Assembly: GCA_036583965.1 (NCBI GenBank)
Contig: JAZBQD010000027.1
Span: 26,481,001 to 26,545,000 of the forward strand
Direction: 5' to 3'
Length of the DNA stretch: 64,000 nt
Origin: Prunella strophiata
Taxonomy: Eukaryota; Chordata; Aves; Passeriformes; Prunellidae
The notes beneath the pieces are model-generated. The model was not told the DNA's origin. It worked only from the letters and a program-made list of their open reading frames with translations, and ran no database searches. The translations under genes were made by a program, and so were the position numbers. This document shows positions 1-12,563 of the stretch, piece by piece. Each line of letters opens with the position of its first letter. The first letter of the stretch is position 1.

Positions 1-2589
1 TAGCATAAAAATCTCCAAGACAGCAAATCTGGGGTTAAGGCCAGTGCCAGACTGAAGACTTGACATGTCAAAAGGAAAAGGAAAAGATCAGCTTGTTCCT
101 TGACATTGATGTGACAGCTTTTGAGGCATCCCTAATTAAACCATTCCCAGGTTTCAAGACTCTGGCTCTAGACTTAAAAGCCAATAATAATAACAACAGC
201 AATAACACTTTAGGTTGGAACAGAGCTTTTCTTTCTCCCAGTTTAAATGTCCTTACTGAGAATGATCAATGATTTACAGCTGGGGAAAACTGAGATGAGA
301 AGAGCAGAGCTGGCAGCATCAGTGTTGGCTTCAGAGGACTTGGAGGCATCTGGAATTAACCTCAGGCCCAGATATTTTCAGTAAATGGGATGATCAGCAG
401 AGATGTTTGAAGGTATCAAACCAGAACCTCTTTGCCACACCCAGATATTTGAGTTCTTGGCTTGGACATCACATAGAAAAAAACCCACTGTTTACCCAGT
501 CTTGTCCGAAATATCTGTGGGAACTGGACATTATTATTCCCCCTGTCTTGGTGACTTTGGCCCAGAAAGAGAAGTCAAAAGTCAGCACACATCCTGCAGA
601 GGTTACCTCCGAGCTTTCAACCCCCTTTTTTTTTTTGGCTGTTACAAAAACTCACATAAGAAATGTGCTGAATCAGTCCCGTTCTGACAAGCAGACGACC
701 AGATATATGCAAAACCCTCATGGGAAAACCATCAGAAATTGGGGATTGTTTGAAAAAGTGCCTTCTCCCTCCCAGGTTTTCCCCAAACAGTGTTGGCAAG
801 CACAAGGATCTGGTGCAACACTCTCCCCCATGCCAGCCAAACCCTGGGCACACTCAGCAAAAAGTGGCTTTCCCAAAGGGGTGCTATAAAGCTTTTATAA
901 AACTTCACCACAGAAAGTGGGAAATCATCAAATAAAATGTAGAGGTTAGGGAGTTCATAATTGCCATTAGTAGCTTTTATTTTCTACATTCAGCTTTAAT
1001 TTCCCAAGTTTACCTACAACTGCCTGTCCCTAAGATGTATTTCCAACATCCTTATGAGTGCCCTGGGAAGAGAGGGATGTGAATTCCCTTGAAAGCATCC
1101 CTTCTGAAGGGTCATTTTTTTTTCTTGTTCCAGCTCAAACACCCACTGGCTTGTGTTAATATTTCTGTAGTGGCTTCATCTTTAATTATGTCTCTTTTAT
1201 GTCAAAGTGGAGGCTATTTGTATTCGTCTGGCAACACATTCTCATCCCGTTTAAATGATGTTTAAGCCCTACCTGTTGGGATTACCAACTGCTCTCAGTA
1301 ATAAAATATTGATAAAATATTACATTACTGCCATCTAATCTCCAGGAATAAATGTGCCCAAAATTTGTTTCCCAGGCACTTATTAGAGAGCCACAAACCT
1401 TTGCCAACCAGGCACAGCAGCACCACCCCAGCAGTGGATGTTTCCAAGCCCCAAGTGTGCTGCACAGCAGGAAGGTGTGAGATTTAGGTAAATGGCTGCC
1501 TGATATCAGACACTTAAAGCCATTCCTAGGTCTCTGAATAAATGGCTTTATTTCCAAAGCAGCTCCCACTGAGGGATGCTGTTCAGTCCAGGTGTCTTTC
1601 ACTGCCCAGTGCAGGACTTCCCCCATCCCTGAGCAACGTGAGCTGCACAGAAATCCCCATAAAACAAAAAAAAAAAAAGCTCCTTATAAACACACAATAA
1701 ACTGAGACCTCAGACACTAAAAGGTCACAGGCAGAAAAAAACATGATCTACCACAGGTAGTAATGGAGAGAGAGCAAAGGGTCTTGTTGGTGTGCCAGCT
1801 CCCTTGAGATCAGACTGTACCCTTGAGACTCTAGCAACTAATTTAACATTTTAGTCTGAGTGAAACACACCAGCCTGGATCCAGAGAGGTTTTCCTCCAT
1901 CTCCAAGACCTTCAGCCTCATGCCCAGCTCTCTCCTGCTACACTTATGGCATCTTAGGATGCATCTTAGGGATGCTTTAGTTCTCAGTAGGGCTTTTTTC
2001 TCCTCCATAACCTGGGGCTCCAAAGTTAGGTCAGGCCTGACTGGCAGCACTGGGTTTGTTTAGCCAGATGGGAAGCTGGCCAGAGCACCAGACAGGGAGA
2101 TTGGGATGCTTGGTGGAGAACCAGCAGCTCAGTAAACACCTCATTGAAGCACTGACAGTGAGTATTTGTAAATAAAACCCACACATTCAACTCAGGAGGA
2201 ACTGGAACAAAAAAGATAGTGATGTGAGAAATTTTTATCACCACACATAGCCTTTTGTGTCTGATCTCAAAAACATTCCTGTTCTTGGGGGTTGGGTTTT
2301 TTTGGTCTTTGATTTTTTTTATTTTTTTTTTTAAGTTTAGGTCTCTTTTGAAATGACAACCTGCAGTTTTGACGCCAAAAGGGGCTGGTGGTGGCTTTCA
2401 AGAAAATCTTGAAGCAAAATATTTGGGCATTTCCAAAACCACAACATTTCTGGCAGTGTTAGGCATAGCCCCCAGGATGCACCCCCACTTCTCCATGCAA
2501 TTCCTCCTTCCCAACAAAGCATCCCAGACCTCTCCTTTGGGGTTTCCCATCCCCACAGCACCACCAAAACCTAAAAATACCGACACATG

Positions 2590-2860
2590 GCCAAAGCCAC
2601 CTCTGGGATGCTGCCGCCCGTGTCCCCTCCCGGTGGCCGGGGTGCAGCGCGGGCAGCCCGGTTTCCCAGCAGAGCCACCAGCGCCTCTGTCCCCGTTCCT
2701 GCGGAGGTGACAGGCTGAAAGGGACCGTGATTGACGGGCGCTTCCCGGCTGCTGTCTGTCTGCGTGCCCCGCATACAAACGCGGCCCCGCGGAGCCTCCC
2801 GGGGCGGGGACGCCGATATTAAATCGTGACAGACAAATCTCAATCGCCCTGGGGCGGCAG
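2590..2860. promoter_or_regulatory. CpG-rich block in LMX1A intron 2
   Basis: CpG density rises sharply against the flanks, with ACGCGGCCCCGCGGAG at about 2779 and the AT-rich core GATATTAAATCGTGACAGAC at 2814-2833, which includes a TGACAG (MEIS/TGIF-type) site. It may be an intronic CpG island or enhancer. No exon is recognised. Confidence 0.35.
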
Positions 2861-4119
2861 GGAAGGTGAGGCAGCTCTGCTTCCCTCCCTGCCTGCACCA
2901 GGGATGGGGTGAGAGGGGCAGGGGCAGCCCCTGAGTGAGCCCACCCTGGCACCATCCACAGGGATGTTGGGTTTTCCAGCACACCTGTGCAGAGATCTGC
3001 CCCTCTCACCCCGTGTTGTGATCACGGCTCAGGAGGAGCCTGAGCAGGTCCTGACCTCATGGAATCCTGGATGCTGAGAATTTTAAACTTTCTGTGCTGA
3101 AGGGCACAGACCCACAAGGAAATAGTGAACCTGACCAACCCATCAGGAGGCACTGGGAGCTCCAGCCTGGCCCCTCACAGCCATGTCCAGATGATTAATC
3201 CCACCAAGGCCACGATCCTGGTGTGGGGAAGAGCCAAGAGCCACCAACAGCCCAAGGGGTGAGGGAGGAGGCTGGTGGTGAGTGCCAGCAGTGAGCCACA
3301 GGAAGTGAGGACACCAGATTGAGTTGTCTTGGCACTTGGTCATCTTCTCACCCACTGCCACTCACCAGAAGTGGGGACATCAGCATCGGGTCCTCGAGAG
3401 GCTGGCAGTGGAGAAATGCCACTTTGCTGTCAACCCTGTACCCGTGGCTTGGGAATGAGCCACTGCCCTGCTGCTGCTGCTGGGCTCATGTCACCCTGTC
3501 CCTGCTCTGGCCCTCACAGAGCCAAAGCAGGAGGCAGAGGGCATGGACCAGGGCCAAGCAGGAAGGGGGATGGTGACAGTGAGGGCATCCCCCAGCTGCA
3601 GCCATGGGGCACCCCGTGGATCCTTGGCCCTGGCAGGAGTGGCACTGACACCATGGGACTGACTCAGAAAGAGCTGAGTCCCTCTCAGCGCTGTGGAGAG
3701 CAGGCTGGCACATCCTGGGCATGGGAAGCACAATCCAGAGGGCAACTGTGCACCAATGATCCCGGGCACCTCCAAACCCACACTGGCTACCAAGCTGACG
3801 AGGAAAGAGCGCCCGCAGCCGCCCTCACTTCCCTCCCTGTGCACCCCAAGCCCTCAGGGAGCTCTCTGGTGGGACAGAGGAGGGATGTTTTCCCCGGGGC
3901 TCTTCTCCTGACCCTTCCCCGTCTCCCAGCTCCCTCCCCCCCGAGGCGGACAAGTGTTCGCTTTACTGCCTGGCAACGGGGCCGGGGCTAAGCTTGCTAA
4001 AATATGAGTGTTTTTTGGCTGGAGTACCAGAAGGCTGCAGTCCTACAGAGAGAAAAAAATTGAGCACTCCATGCCATGGCTCCAGAAAGGGGGAGAATTA
4101 GGTTTCACACCGAGCAGGC

Positions 4120-4260
4120 TGGACCATGGCATTCTTTAGTTAATGCTTAACAAACGCCCAAACAAAAGCAGCCAACTTCGCTGCATGTTTGTAAAATGTA
4201 TTCTCAGCAGATTCAGGTTTATTGGAGAATTCGCTCGCTCTGCAGCAAGTGGCGTTTTCC
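4120..4260. promoter_or_regulatory. Candidate conserved noncoding block
   Basis: Balanced, non-repetitive sequence with TTAGTTAATGCTTAACAAAC and GGTTTATTGGAGAATTCGC, unlike the drifted flanks. Judged by eye only. Confidence 0.25.
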
Positions 4261-5784
4261 TTTTTTTTTTCTCTCCTTTAATTTCCCTTCTCCTCCCTCC
4301 CCCCCAGCTCAAGCCCTTCTCATTCCTGCTGCCTGAATGCATCTTCCAACACTTTGAGGGGACATGGCAACCGAGCTGAAACGGGCTTATTTCACCCCAG
4401 GGGCTGATGTGAGCTCGCCTCCATGGCCCTGGGGTGCAAGTTATCCCCGGGTTCAGCTGAGCTGCTGCTGCCAACAGGGAACAGGGAGCCCAAAAAGCCA
4501 AGATTTGGCCTCTGGCAGATTCACCCCTGGTGAATCACTGATTCACTTGGCTGGTGGCTGTATGCTCCGAGAGGCCAGGAGAGCGAGGAAGGGAGGAGAA
4601 GCCCAAGAGTCCTATTTTTGGCCTTTCTTCACCTAACCCAGCTCTCTCAGGGTCCTAACCCGGTGGTTCTACCCATCCAGCATCCCACAGTGCCATGCAT
4701 TCTCAGAGGGCCCATCATGGCAGAGGATGCCAATAAGCACAGCTTGCTCCCAAAGCAGAGCCAGTATCGGGTGTGGAGGAGGGGGCAGCCCCATCCAGGG
4801 ACCCAGAGGCTTTGAAGAGGTTAAATTCTCGCTGTTCTGCATCCCTGGAGGAGCTCCTCCTCTGATGCAAGCACCTGAGCAGGTCCCATGTCCCCCCCAG
4901 GGCCAGATCTCACAGCAGAGGACACCAGTGATGAGGGACACGCTGGGGAGCTGGTGGCAGAGAGGAAAGGGGGGACAGCAGAGGAGAGGGGGTTGATGCT
5001 GGGCTGTTCAACCCTCCTTCTGCTACATGGGAACCATCTGAGCTTTCCCAGGAAAGGGCACCTTCGCCCCTGCCTCCTGGATGGGGTCCAAAAGTGGTCA
5101 CTTAACACCTCCGGGACCCTCCAGAGACCACGGCAGGGGCACTGCTACAATGATGGGGTTAAGTAAACAGACAAACGAAGCCTTCCCAGTGAGCAGCCAC
5201 TGCCAAAACACAGCAGCAGCCCTCAAGCCTTCCCTGTGTCCAAGTAAAAGGTGGAGCAAGTGCCTATCTTCCAAGGCTGTTTGTGTTGCTCCATTTCTGA
5301 TCAAGGACACACTACTAAGACTTTCACCAACAAGGTCCTACAGCAACTGATGGCTTTGTCCCCCCTCCAGGAGCCTGATAAAAATCCTCTGCTTGATGGC
5401 AGGAGTGGCCAGAAAGTGATCTCCTGGGCAAGGCCAGAAGGCCAAGACCAAAATGCTGATTTTCCTCCCCATTTCCCTAAAGACCCATTCTTTTTGTGTC
5501 CCCTCACCCTCAGTAACAGTGTGTAGCATCAGACAAGGACTTGGTCCCATCCCAGCACTGAGGAAGCACCAGGTTTTAGAGGCAAGAGGGACACAGGTAG
5601 GAGGGAGAGAGGCACAGACAATACCACGTCCAAGCCCCAATGCCATCCCAGTGAAGCCAACCCAAGGACCGGCCCCTATCCAGCCCAGCAGTCCTGCATC
5701 CAAGAGATGCATCTCCCACCAAGCTGAATTTTGAGCAGCGACCCCCCTCATCCCCCCCATGCCCCCAAGAAAACAAGGATAATT

Positions 5785-6050
5785 GAAAAACCACAATATC
5801 ACTAGTCAAATTTAATATTGAGAGTGAGTGAGCGGGAGCCAGAGGTCAGAATTAATTACACCCCACCATATTTCAGCACGCTGCCGCAGCGCCGTGTCCT
5901 TTCCTTGGGGAGCAGTGCTTCCACAGAGAGGTCGACAGACATTATTAGAAAGGATTGATTTAAACGTACCCCCAGGAGCTTTTCAGCTTGTCTCTTCAGA
6001 GCCTTTGTTTGTACTGAGATTAATGGAGAGGCAAATGATGGAAAAGCAAA
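5785..6050. promoter_or_regulatory. Candidate conserved noncoding block with homeodomain cores
   Basis: Dense homeodomain-type sites: GATAATTG, AGAATTAATTACA (5849-5860), CATTATTAG, GATTGATTTAAACG and GAGATTAATGG, plus AGAGGTCAGA (nuclear receptor half site) at 5841-5850. The composition differs clearly from the neighbouring pyrimidine-rich sequence. Confidence 0.4.
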
Positions 6051-7049
6051 GTCACCAGGAGCAAGAGGATGTGCCATTGCTGCCGCCACCACCCCGATTT
6101 GGCTGGCTTTGTGAGCGGGGCAGGAATAACCAGGAGAGAAGGAAACGCTGTTCATGTCATTCATTTTGTGGATAAAAATGTGAAGATCTTGAAAACTACT
6201 CCTTTTTTGTTTGTTTTTCAAGAAAAAGATATCCTGACTGAAACCTCCTGCAGGCTGGGTTTCCTACCCCCTTGGGGATTTTACACACACACTGGTTTTT
6301 TGATGTGCTGTACCACCGTGGGGGAAGGAGTTATTTTCATTCTGCTCCAGATTAATGTGCTCCCCTTGCAAGTCATTATATTTGTTTCTGATTTTTTTTT
6401 AAAACCTCCTGTGATGGAAAATTAATACAGACACAAACAAAAATTAAACCTTTCAATTTTCCATTCAGATTTTCAAACGGAGAGTTACAAAAAAAACCAA
6501 AACAAAGGAAAGATAGAGCATTCAGATTAAACAGAAATCTCATTCCTTAGGCACAGCCAATTCTTTACTGGTTCCAGCCCTGAACAACCTGATCCACATG
6601 CAAGTGAACCCTGCTCGAAGCAGCAGAAGGACTGAGAAGATTTCCAGTCCTTTCCAGCCCCAGCTCCCTTGTGACGCCATAAATTCACCTCCACCTTGCA
6701 CCAGCAGGTTCAAAAGGGATCAGGCAAATCCAGAGGGACTGAGTTCAACACCTGCCTGGACCCACAAGTCCAACCTCACCTTTAGGACCCCCCAAATCCC
6801 AAATCCCCCAGGGCTCCCCTGGCCTTGTGAGGCTTTCCTGGAGCATCCTCACTGCGGCCGGTGTGCGTGCACTGGGTCCAGCCAGGAGCCTCGACTGCTC
6901 TCGAGTCTCCTAGGCTACAATCAAGGCTTGCCTTTCCCTTTATTAAACAGCAACCCCACGTTCCCCCCAAGGACTCCGGGAGCATCCAGGGATGGGGCTG
7001 CAGGAGCTGCCGTTTCCCAGGCGTTTAACATTCACCAGGGGTGTTTGCC

Positions 7050-7330
7050 CCGACGTGCCGACGCGGCAAATTCTCATTAGGAGGCGGCCAATATCCTGTG
7101 GAGCTTCCCGGCGCTCCGGTGGCCATAAAAATCGCTCGGCTGTATGAAAGCTAAACAGAGTAAACTCACTTGGACACAGGGAGCAGCTGCTTCGGAGCAG
7201 CTCGGCAAACAGAGCTCGGCGGGAGCGCGCCGGGCGCTGATAGCGCTCTCCCGCCCCGCTCGCTCCTTGCCTTATCTTTTATTTCCCTCACCCTCGCGCA
7301 GGGTTTTGCATAAATATCATCTGTGTGTGT
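7050..7330. promoter_or_regulatory. Candidate intronic enhancer or promoter, CpG- and site-rich
   Basis: It combines CpG-rich sequence (GACGTGCCGACGCGGCAAA at about 7049; GGAGCGCGCCGGGCGCTGAT at about 7221) with TCTCATTAG, GCCATAAAAATCG, CTTATCTTTTA (GATA) and TTTTGCATAAATATCATCTG (POU-like plus CATCTG E-box, 7303-7322). Confidence 0.4.
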
Positions 7331-8386
7331 TGTCGAGTTGTTGGGATGGGGCTGAGGGTTTGTGTTGGTGGGGTTTTTTTTTTCCCCCTCAGCAGCATCT
7401 CCACAATGGGAAGCAGCTGCTGTGGCTGCTCCGGAGCAAAAGCTGCGCTCGCATGGAGATATCTCAGAAGAATCATCCTTCATGCACAGCTCTGTGCACT
7501 AGAGAGCACTATAACATGTGTTTCCATGAAGTTTGTTAACTACTCAGCTAAACAGGCGTGCTGGAAATGCCAGAGGAATATGCTCTGGAATGAATGGAAA
7601 TACTCATCTGAAAAGACATTAAATTTAGGCCATCTTTTTTCTCCCCCCCTCTCCCTGCTCTGCTGAGCTCATGTTGCTGCTCTCTCCTGGTGTGTGGTTT
7701 CGGGAGAAATAAATTTTTGGGGTGTGTTTTGCAGTCTTGTGGACTTGAGACAGGGATGAGGTAACAGATGATGGTACATGGGGGGCATTTCATGCCATCG
7801 GTGGTCTGTGGATACAAAAGCAGAGCCAGTCCAGCCATGGGCAGCAGCTCATCCTCTGTGATCCCTGCAAGAGACCTGCTTCCAAATGACATCTCACGTG
7901 GGGAAAACCAGAACTCTGCCCTTCACAGGCCTGAGCATCAGCTTCTGGGAGGTACAGAGCATCCTAGAGGGACTCAGTCTTACAATAAGAGGCAATAAAA
8001 CCTCAGGAAATTTTGACTATAAAGAGTTCAAAATTTGCTTGAGCTTCTCTAGAGCTTTTTCCTCTTCAGTCTGAGGAAGTTTTTAGCCAATGTTCTCTTG
8101 AAAATTCAGTAATCCACCGATGCAAATCCAAACCTCTTTTTGATTTCTGTGTAGTGAATGCATTTCAAGGTGTTTCCAGTAGCCCCCAGAACAGGCTCTA
8201 ACTGATGCCAGTAAATGACAAGATGTCTCAGATCCTGACACCAATCAGAAGGGTCAATATCCATCACTGGGGGAAGATGCTCAAAAGGCTCCAAAGTGGC
8301 CTAAAGATGCTCAGCACTGGAGCTGGTTAAGAGCATCCCTGTAAAATTATTTTCCTTTGTTCTACTTGCTCTATTTTATACAGAGA

Positions 8387-8412
8387 TGTGTGTGTGTGTG
8401 TGTATATATACA
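8387..8412. repeat. (TG)8 followed by (TA)n
   Basis: Eight TG units run into TATATATACATA. A short dinucleotide microsatellite in LMX1A intron 2. Confidence 0.95.
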
Positions 8413-9149
8413 TATTGTGTGCATGAGGTAATTTTTTTCTGAAAAATCTTAGCTTTACACAGAGATTTTTAAATTCAGCTGTGAGCCTAAGTTCAAGTCA
8501 CACTGCAGGGCTGTGCCCAGGGATGCTGAGCCATCTGGCAAAGAGGGACTCGGGTGCTTTGCTCCATCCAGCCAAAGCCCTGGCTGGATGCCATCTCACC
8601 ACTCCCGACCCAAAACGTTTTTCTGGAGCTTTTTGATCTAAAAAAACTTTTTTTTTTTTTTTTTCCTTAACCATTTGGATTTTCACACCAAGGAGTGCTG
8701 AGGCACCAGAATGTCCTTCCAGGCAGGAACTACTTGATGCTCTTTCCCACACACCCCTTACATCCCACAGCACCCACAGCCCTCCCCAGTGTGTTCTCAT
8801 CACCAGAGGAGGCTGAGCAGGGATGTGGCAGCAAAGAGCAGAGACCCCTAAAAGAGGAGACAAGGGTGGAGAGACACCCCTGTCCCCTGTGCCACCACTG
8901 GGTTTATGCCACAGTCATAGCTGCAGGGCTACAGGGACAGTGCCCAGCTTGCCAGGCTACCTGAGACAGGTCCCAGTGCTGTCAAGGCAGCAGGACGAGC
9001 TTTTGATGAATTAGATGGCAAAAGCAAACATGCTTTCTCTAGGAAACAGTTTCCTGCCACTCGTCTGCTCAGGGTTATCGCAGCATCAGGGGCAGCAGCC
9101 CTTCCCAGCAGCCTCCCTCGGCCGTGGAGGCAGGATATTACTTTGTTGC

Positions 9150-9330
9150 TTATTCATTTTATTGCTTCTCCTTTCTAAATATTTGCTTGGCAGGGGAAGG
9201 ATTCCCTTTACACCGTATCTGTTCTTACAGGTCAATTGAATTTCTGGCGCTCTCAATCCCTCTTTCCCTCCAATTGCATTTGCAAAACAAATATTGATTG
9301 TACCAATTAGCTGCGAACCCCTCACAGAAG
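9150..9330. promoter_or_regulatory. Candidate conserved noncoding block
   Basis: AT-rich, non-repetitive sequence containing CTAAATATTTGC, GGTCAATTGAA, CCAATTGCATTTGCAAAAC, ATATTGATTG and CCAATTAGC. The density of homeodomain, FOX and POU-like words suggests a regulatory element. Confidence 0.4.
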
Positions 9331-11429
9331 ATATCCCAACGCCTTCACTCGGGAGAAGGCTCTCCCAGCAAGTGGATGTGCCACTGGCATGGGAGCCCAC
9401 TGCCAGGGTGGCAATGCCACAAATTCCAACCTCAGCAGCCAGAAATGTGTCCAGGCAGGACACATGACCTGACCGACTGATAGGTTCTTGCTGAATCGCA
9501 ATCCTTTAAATGAAAAAAAAATTAAAAATAAAGGTTTTCCCTCAAAACTTCTTTAGGGTTTGCCTGTGCAGTGCTGGGCTTTCCTAAGCCGCCCCACCAA
9601 AAGCAACAGGTACATCCAACCCAAGCACCTCACACACTTCATCACACTGATTATTTTTATCTGTGACTTCCTTCAAAGGTTTTGTGAAAATCTACGACTG
9701 CCACAGGGAGGAAGGAAAGACACCTCGGTGGATAAAACAGCGTTAAAGACTCGCTGGGTTTTGCCCTGATGAAGCCCAAACAAATGTGAAGAGAACAAAT
9801 GAGATGACTGAATTGCACAGCCACGGTGGGGATCCTTCACCCTCACATGCAGAGCCACCAGCCTTTGGTGACTCCCATCTTCTGCCAGCTGCCACGGGGA
9901 CAGGGGTCTGGCTGGGATGGCCATGCCAGCCCTGGTGTCACTCCAGCAGGAGCTGTGACACAGCCCCACAGCTCCCAACCCACCGGTGGCCACTTGCAAA
10001 GCATTCAGAGTACACTGTTAAATGTGTCCTGCCTGTGTCAAAAGTCACAGCCCAAGGCAAAGGCGCAGGGGGGACAGGCTGATGGATGAGCTGATGGATG
10101 AGCCACAGAGGTGGGACATGGCTCAGCAGGAGAGGGGATCACCCTGCTGCAGCAGTGCAGGGGACACTCTGGGCACAGCCAGCCACTGGTCCATCCCAGT
10201 GAGGATTCCCAGCCTGCTGGGGATGCCCAGCTTCAAAAAAGCCTTTTTTCCCAGGTGCCACCCTCAAAACAGTGCTGCAAGTCCCAGAAAGCAGGAAAAG
10301 CTCACATTCCCCTCCACATCCCATGCAGCCCAGGGAAGGCAGATTGCCCAGCCAGTCCTGGAGTGCAGGACTGGCCCAACATCAGGGAGAAATGCTTTTT
10401 CCCTCCAAAACAGGGATACTTTTTCCTCCATATTTCTCTGAATCACACCCGGGTGAGTTCAGGTTCCCACTGAAGTGCTGGGGTAAAATCAGACAAGAAG
10501 ACAGAGCAGGTCCCCCAATAGCCAGAGCAGGGCACAGGGCCTGGTACCCACGGGGGGTCAGGTCACCCCAGCAGGCTGGGCTGAGGCCAGGCCAGAGCTG
10601 TGGCTGTATAAGATGCTGACACACAAATATGGGCCAGCCCCATCTGATGACAGCATGCACACATCCAGCATCCCGGGGTGGAGGGTGGGAAGCAGATGCC
10701 TGGTTAGAGAAAGGAGGGACCAGCCACAAACCACTCATGCTCCTCTGCAGCTTGGACAAGCATGAGGCTGTTTGGCTCCATGTTTTGGGGCCAGGCCCAT
10801 CTCTCCAGTTAAAAGCAGCTGAACTGAACCCAAAGTCTCACTGAGTCACCCTGCCTGGAGCTGGTTCTGCCACCAGGCTGTTTCATTCCAACAAGAAGCC
10901 AATGTTCTTTGTGGCTACAAGGAACTCAGGGCCAGAGAGAGGAAGCATCCCCCAGTGCTGCCAGCTCCTAGCATTTCACCTGAAATGGGTGGCGACAAGT
11001 GCTGGAGGCCCTGTGCCCCCACTTTTCCCCTGATACCACCTCCCATTTTAAAATTATCTCCATGGGTTTCACCAGGAATGGGAGCTCTCAGGCTTCCCGA
11101 GTGCCACCAGCTTGGAAACGAACAACACAGAGGCAAAAAGCTCAGTATTTACCCTCAATCCATGTCAAATGACACTGATGGGCAAACCAAGGTCAGCAGC
11201 AGTCATTTGTTTTGCCAGCCTGTCTCCCGGCCACGCAGAGCAGAGGCAGCCTGAATCCCCCTCCCTCATGTCAAGCAACACGTGTGCCCCATTCCCTCCC
11301 GGTGGCATCCCTGAGAGGACGTCACCGTGCCACCTCCCAGCCCTGCTGGGCCCTCTGAAGGTCAGCACCAAAGGCATGTCCACCACATATGGTTATCAGC
11401 TCTCCGTGGGTCCCTCCATCCCTCCTCTA

Positions 11430-11660
11430 CAGCTGGGTGAACAATTCACAGCGCATAAATTTATCCAGCAGATCCCAGCCCACGTGCTGTTTGCTAACAG
11501 TCTGTGGAGAGGCTGTATTTTATCCCTTTGGGTTTCTTGGCCAGCAGTCAAGCTCCTGACCCTGATTTATTCGCAATCGGTCAAGAGCCGCATTTCATCT
11601 CCGCAGGCCACGTCTGCACAGAGCTATTCGGAGCACGTGGCCCCGCGTCCCGCAGCAGAG
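11430..11660. promoter_or_regulatory. Candidate conserved noncoding block
   Basis: Contains GCGCATAAATTTATCC, CCACGTGC (E-box), CTGATTTATTCGCAATCGG, GAGCCGCATTTCATC and GAGCACGTGG, with more CpG than the flanks. By-eye candidate only. Confidence 0.3.
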
Positions 11661-12309
11661 GCAGGACAGACACCTCGCCACCAGGCAGCCCCAGCTCCCT
11701 GCAGCACCCCCAGGAGGCAGTCAGGGTTCTAAGAGGGGGTTCTGTGTTCCAAAAGAGGCTCTGCGGGGGCAAGGCTGGCCTGCTGGGAACGGCGCGGCCG
11801 GATCGGGCTGCGCCTCTCGCGCACGAAGGCGATGAGAGCTCCAGATGCCGGCCCGGGCTGGCTCCCCGCCTGGCCTCGTCCCATCTCCCCATCTCCTGGC
11901 CTACCTCTCTGCCTATTTATAGGCATGGGAGACCTTTGCACAGTGCCCCAGCAGCCAGAGGGTCGAGTGTAGAGGCGGGATGGCAAATGCCAGCCTTCAA
12001 CTTTCCAAAATCCCTTCCCTTCTGCCTCCCAAGGGAGCTGCCAAGGAGAGCCAGTCGTGACCCTGCCTTTGAGACAAAACTTTGGGACCAGCTAGGAAGT
12101 GTCTCTCAGAGCTACAGCCATCACCAGCCTGGCCCTGGGGGGTTTATAAAGCACCCTGGGCTGGGTCTCAGCGAGTCTTTGCTAGGGGAGAAATCTCACT
12201 GACACACGTGAGCATTCCTCTGTGAAACCGAACCAAAAGGTGATGGGAGAGGCACAGAGGAATCCAGAGGATTCAGGGGAAAACGGTGAAGCATCAGGGT
12301 TAGTACTGT

Positions 12310-12420
12310 GAAGGATCATCAGCCCTATCTGACATCTTCATTGTCAATTGCAATTAGGGACTAATTACCATGTTAATAACATTCGTAGAAGATAATAAAC
12401 TGGAGAGGATGGAAGGGAGC
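12310..12420. promoter_or_regulatory. Candidate conserved noncoding block
   Basis: Tightly packed homeodomain-type sites: GTCAATTGCAATTAGG, GACTAATTACCATG, GTTAATAACATTCG and GATAATAAAC. One of the most site-dense AT stretches in the intron. Confidence 0.4.
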
Positions 12421-12536
12421 AAAGCAATCTGAAGGGGACCCTGGAGAGATTAAAAAAAAAAAAAAGAAAGAAAATTCAGCTTGGAAAAATGCAGCTTCTG
12501 CAGTTCAGGGAAAAAACATCCGGAGCAGATGCTGCA

Positions 12537-12563
12537 GGAGGAGGAGGAGGAGGAGGAGGAGGA
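12537..12563. repeat. (AGG)n microsatellite
   Basis: About nine AGG/GGA units, perfect. It lies in LMX1A intron 2, flanked by purine-rich sequence. Confidence 0.95.

Noticed and set aside
11504..12202. A 232-codon open frame on the plus strand
   Set aside because: No domain, biased composition and no splice or promoter context; treated as chance.
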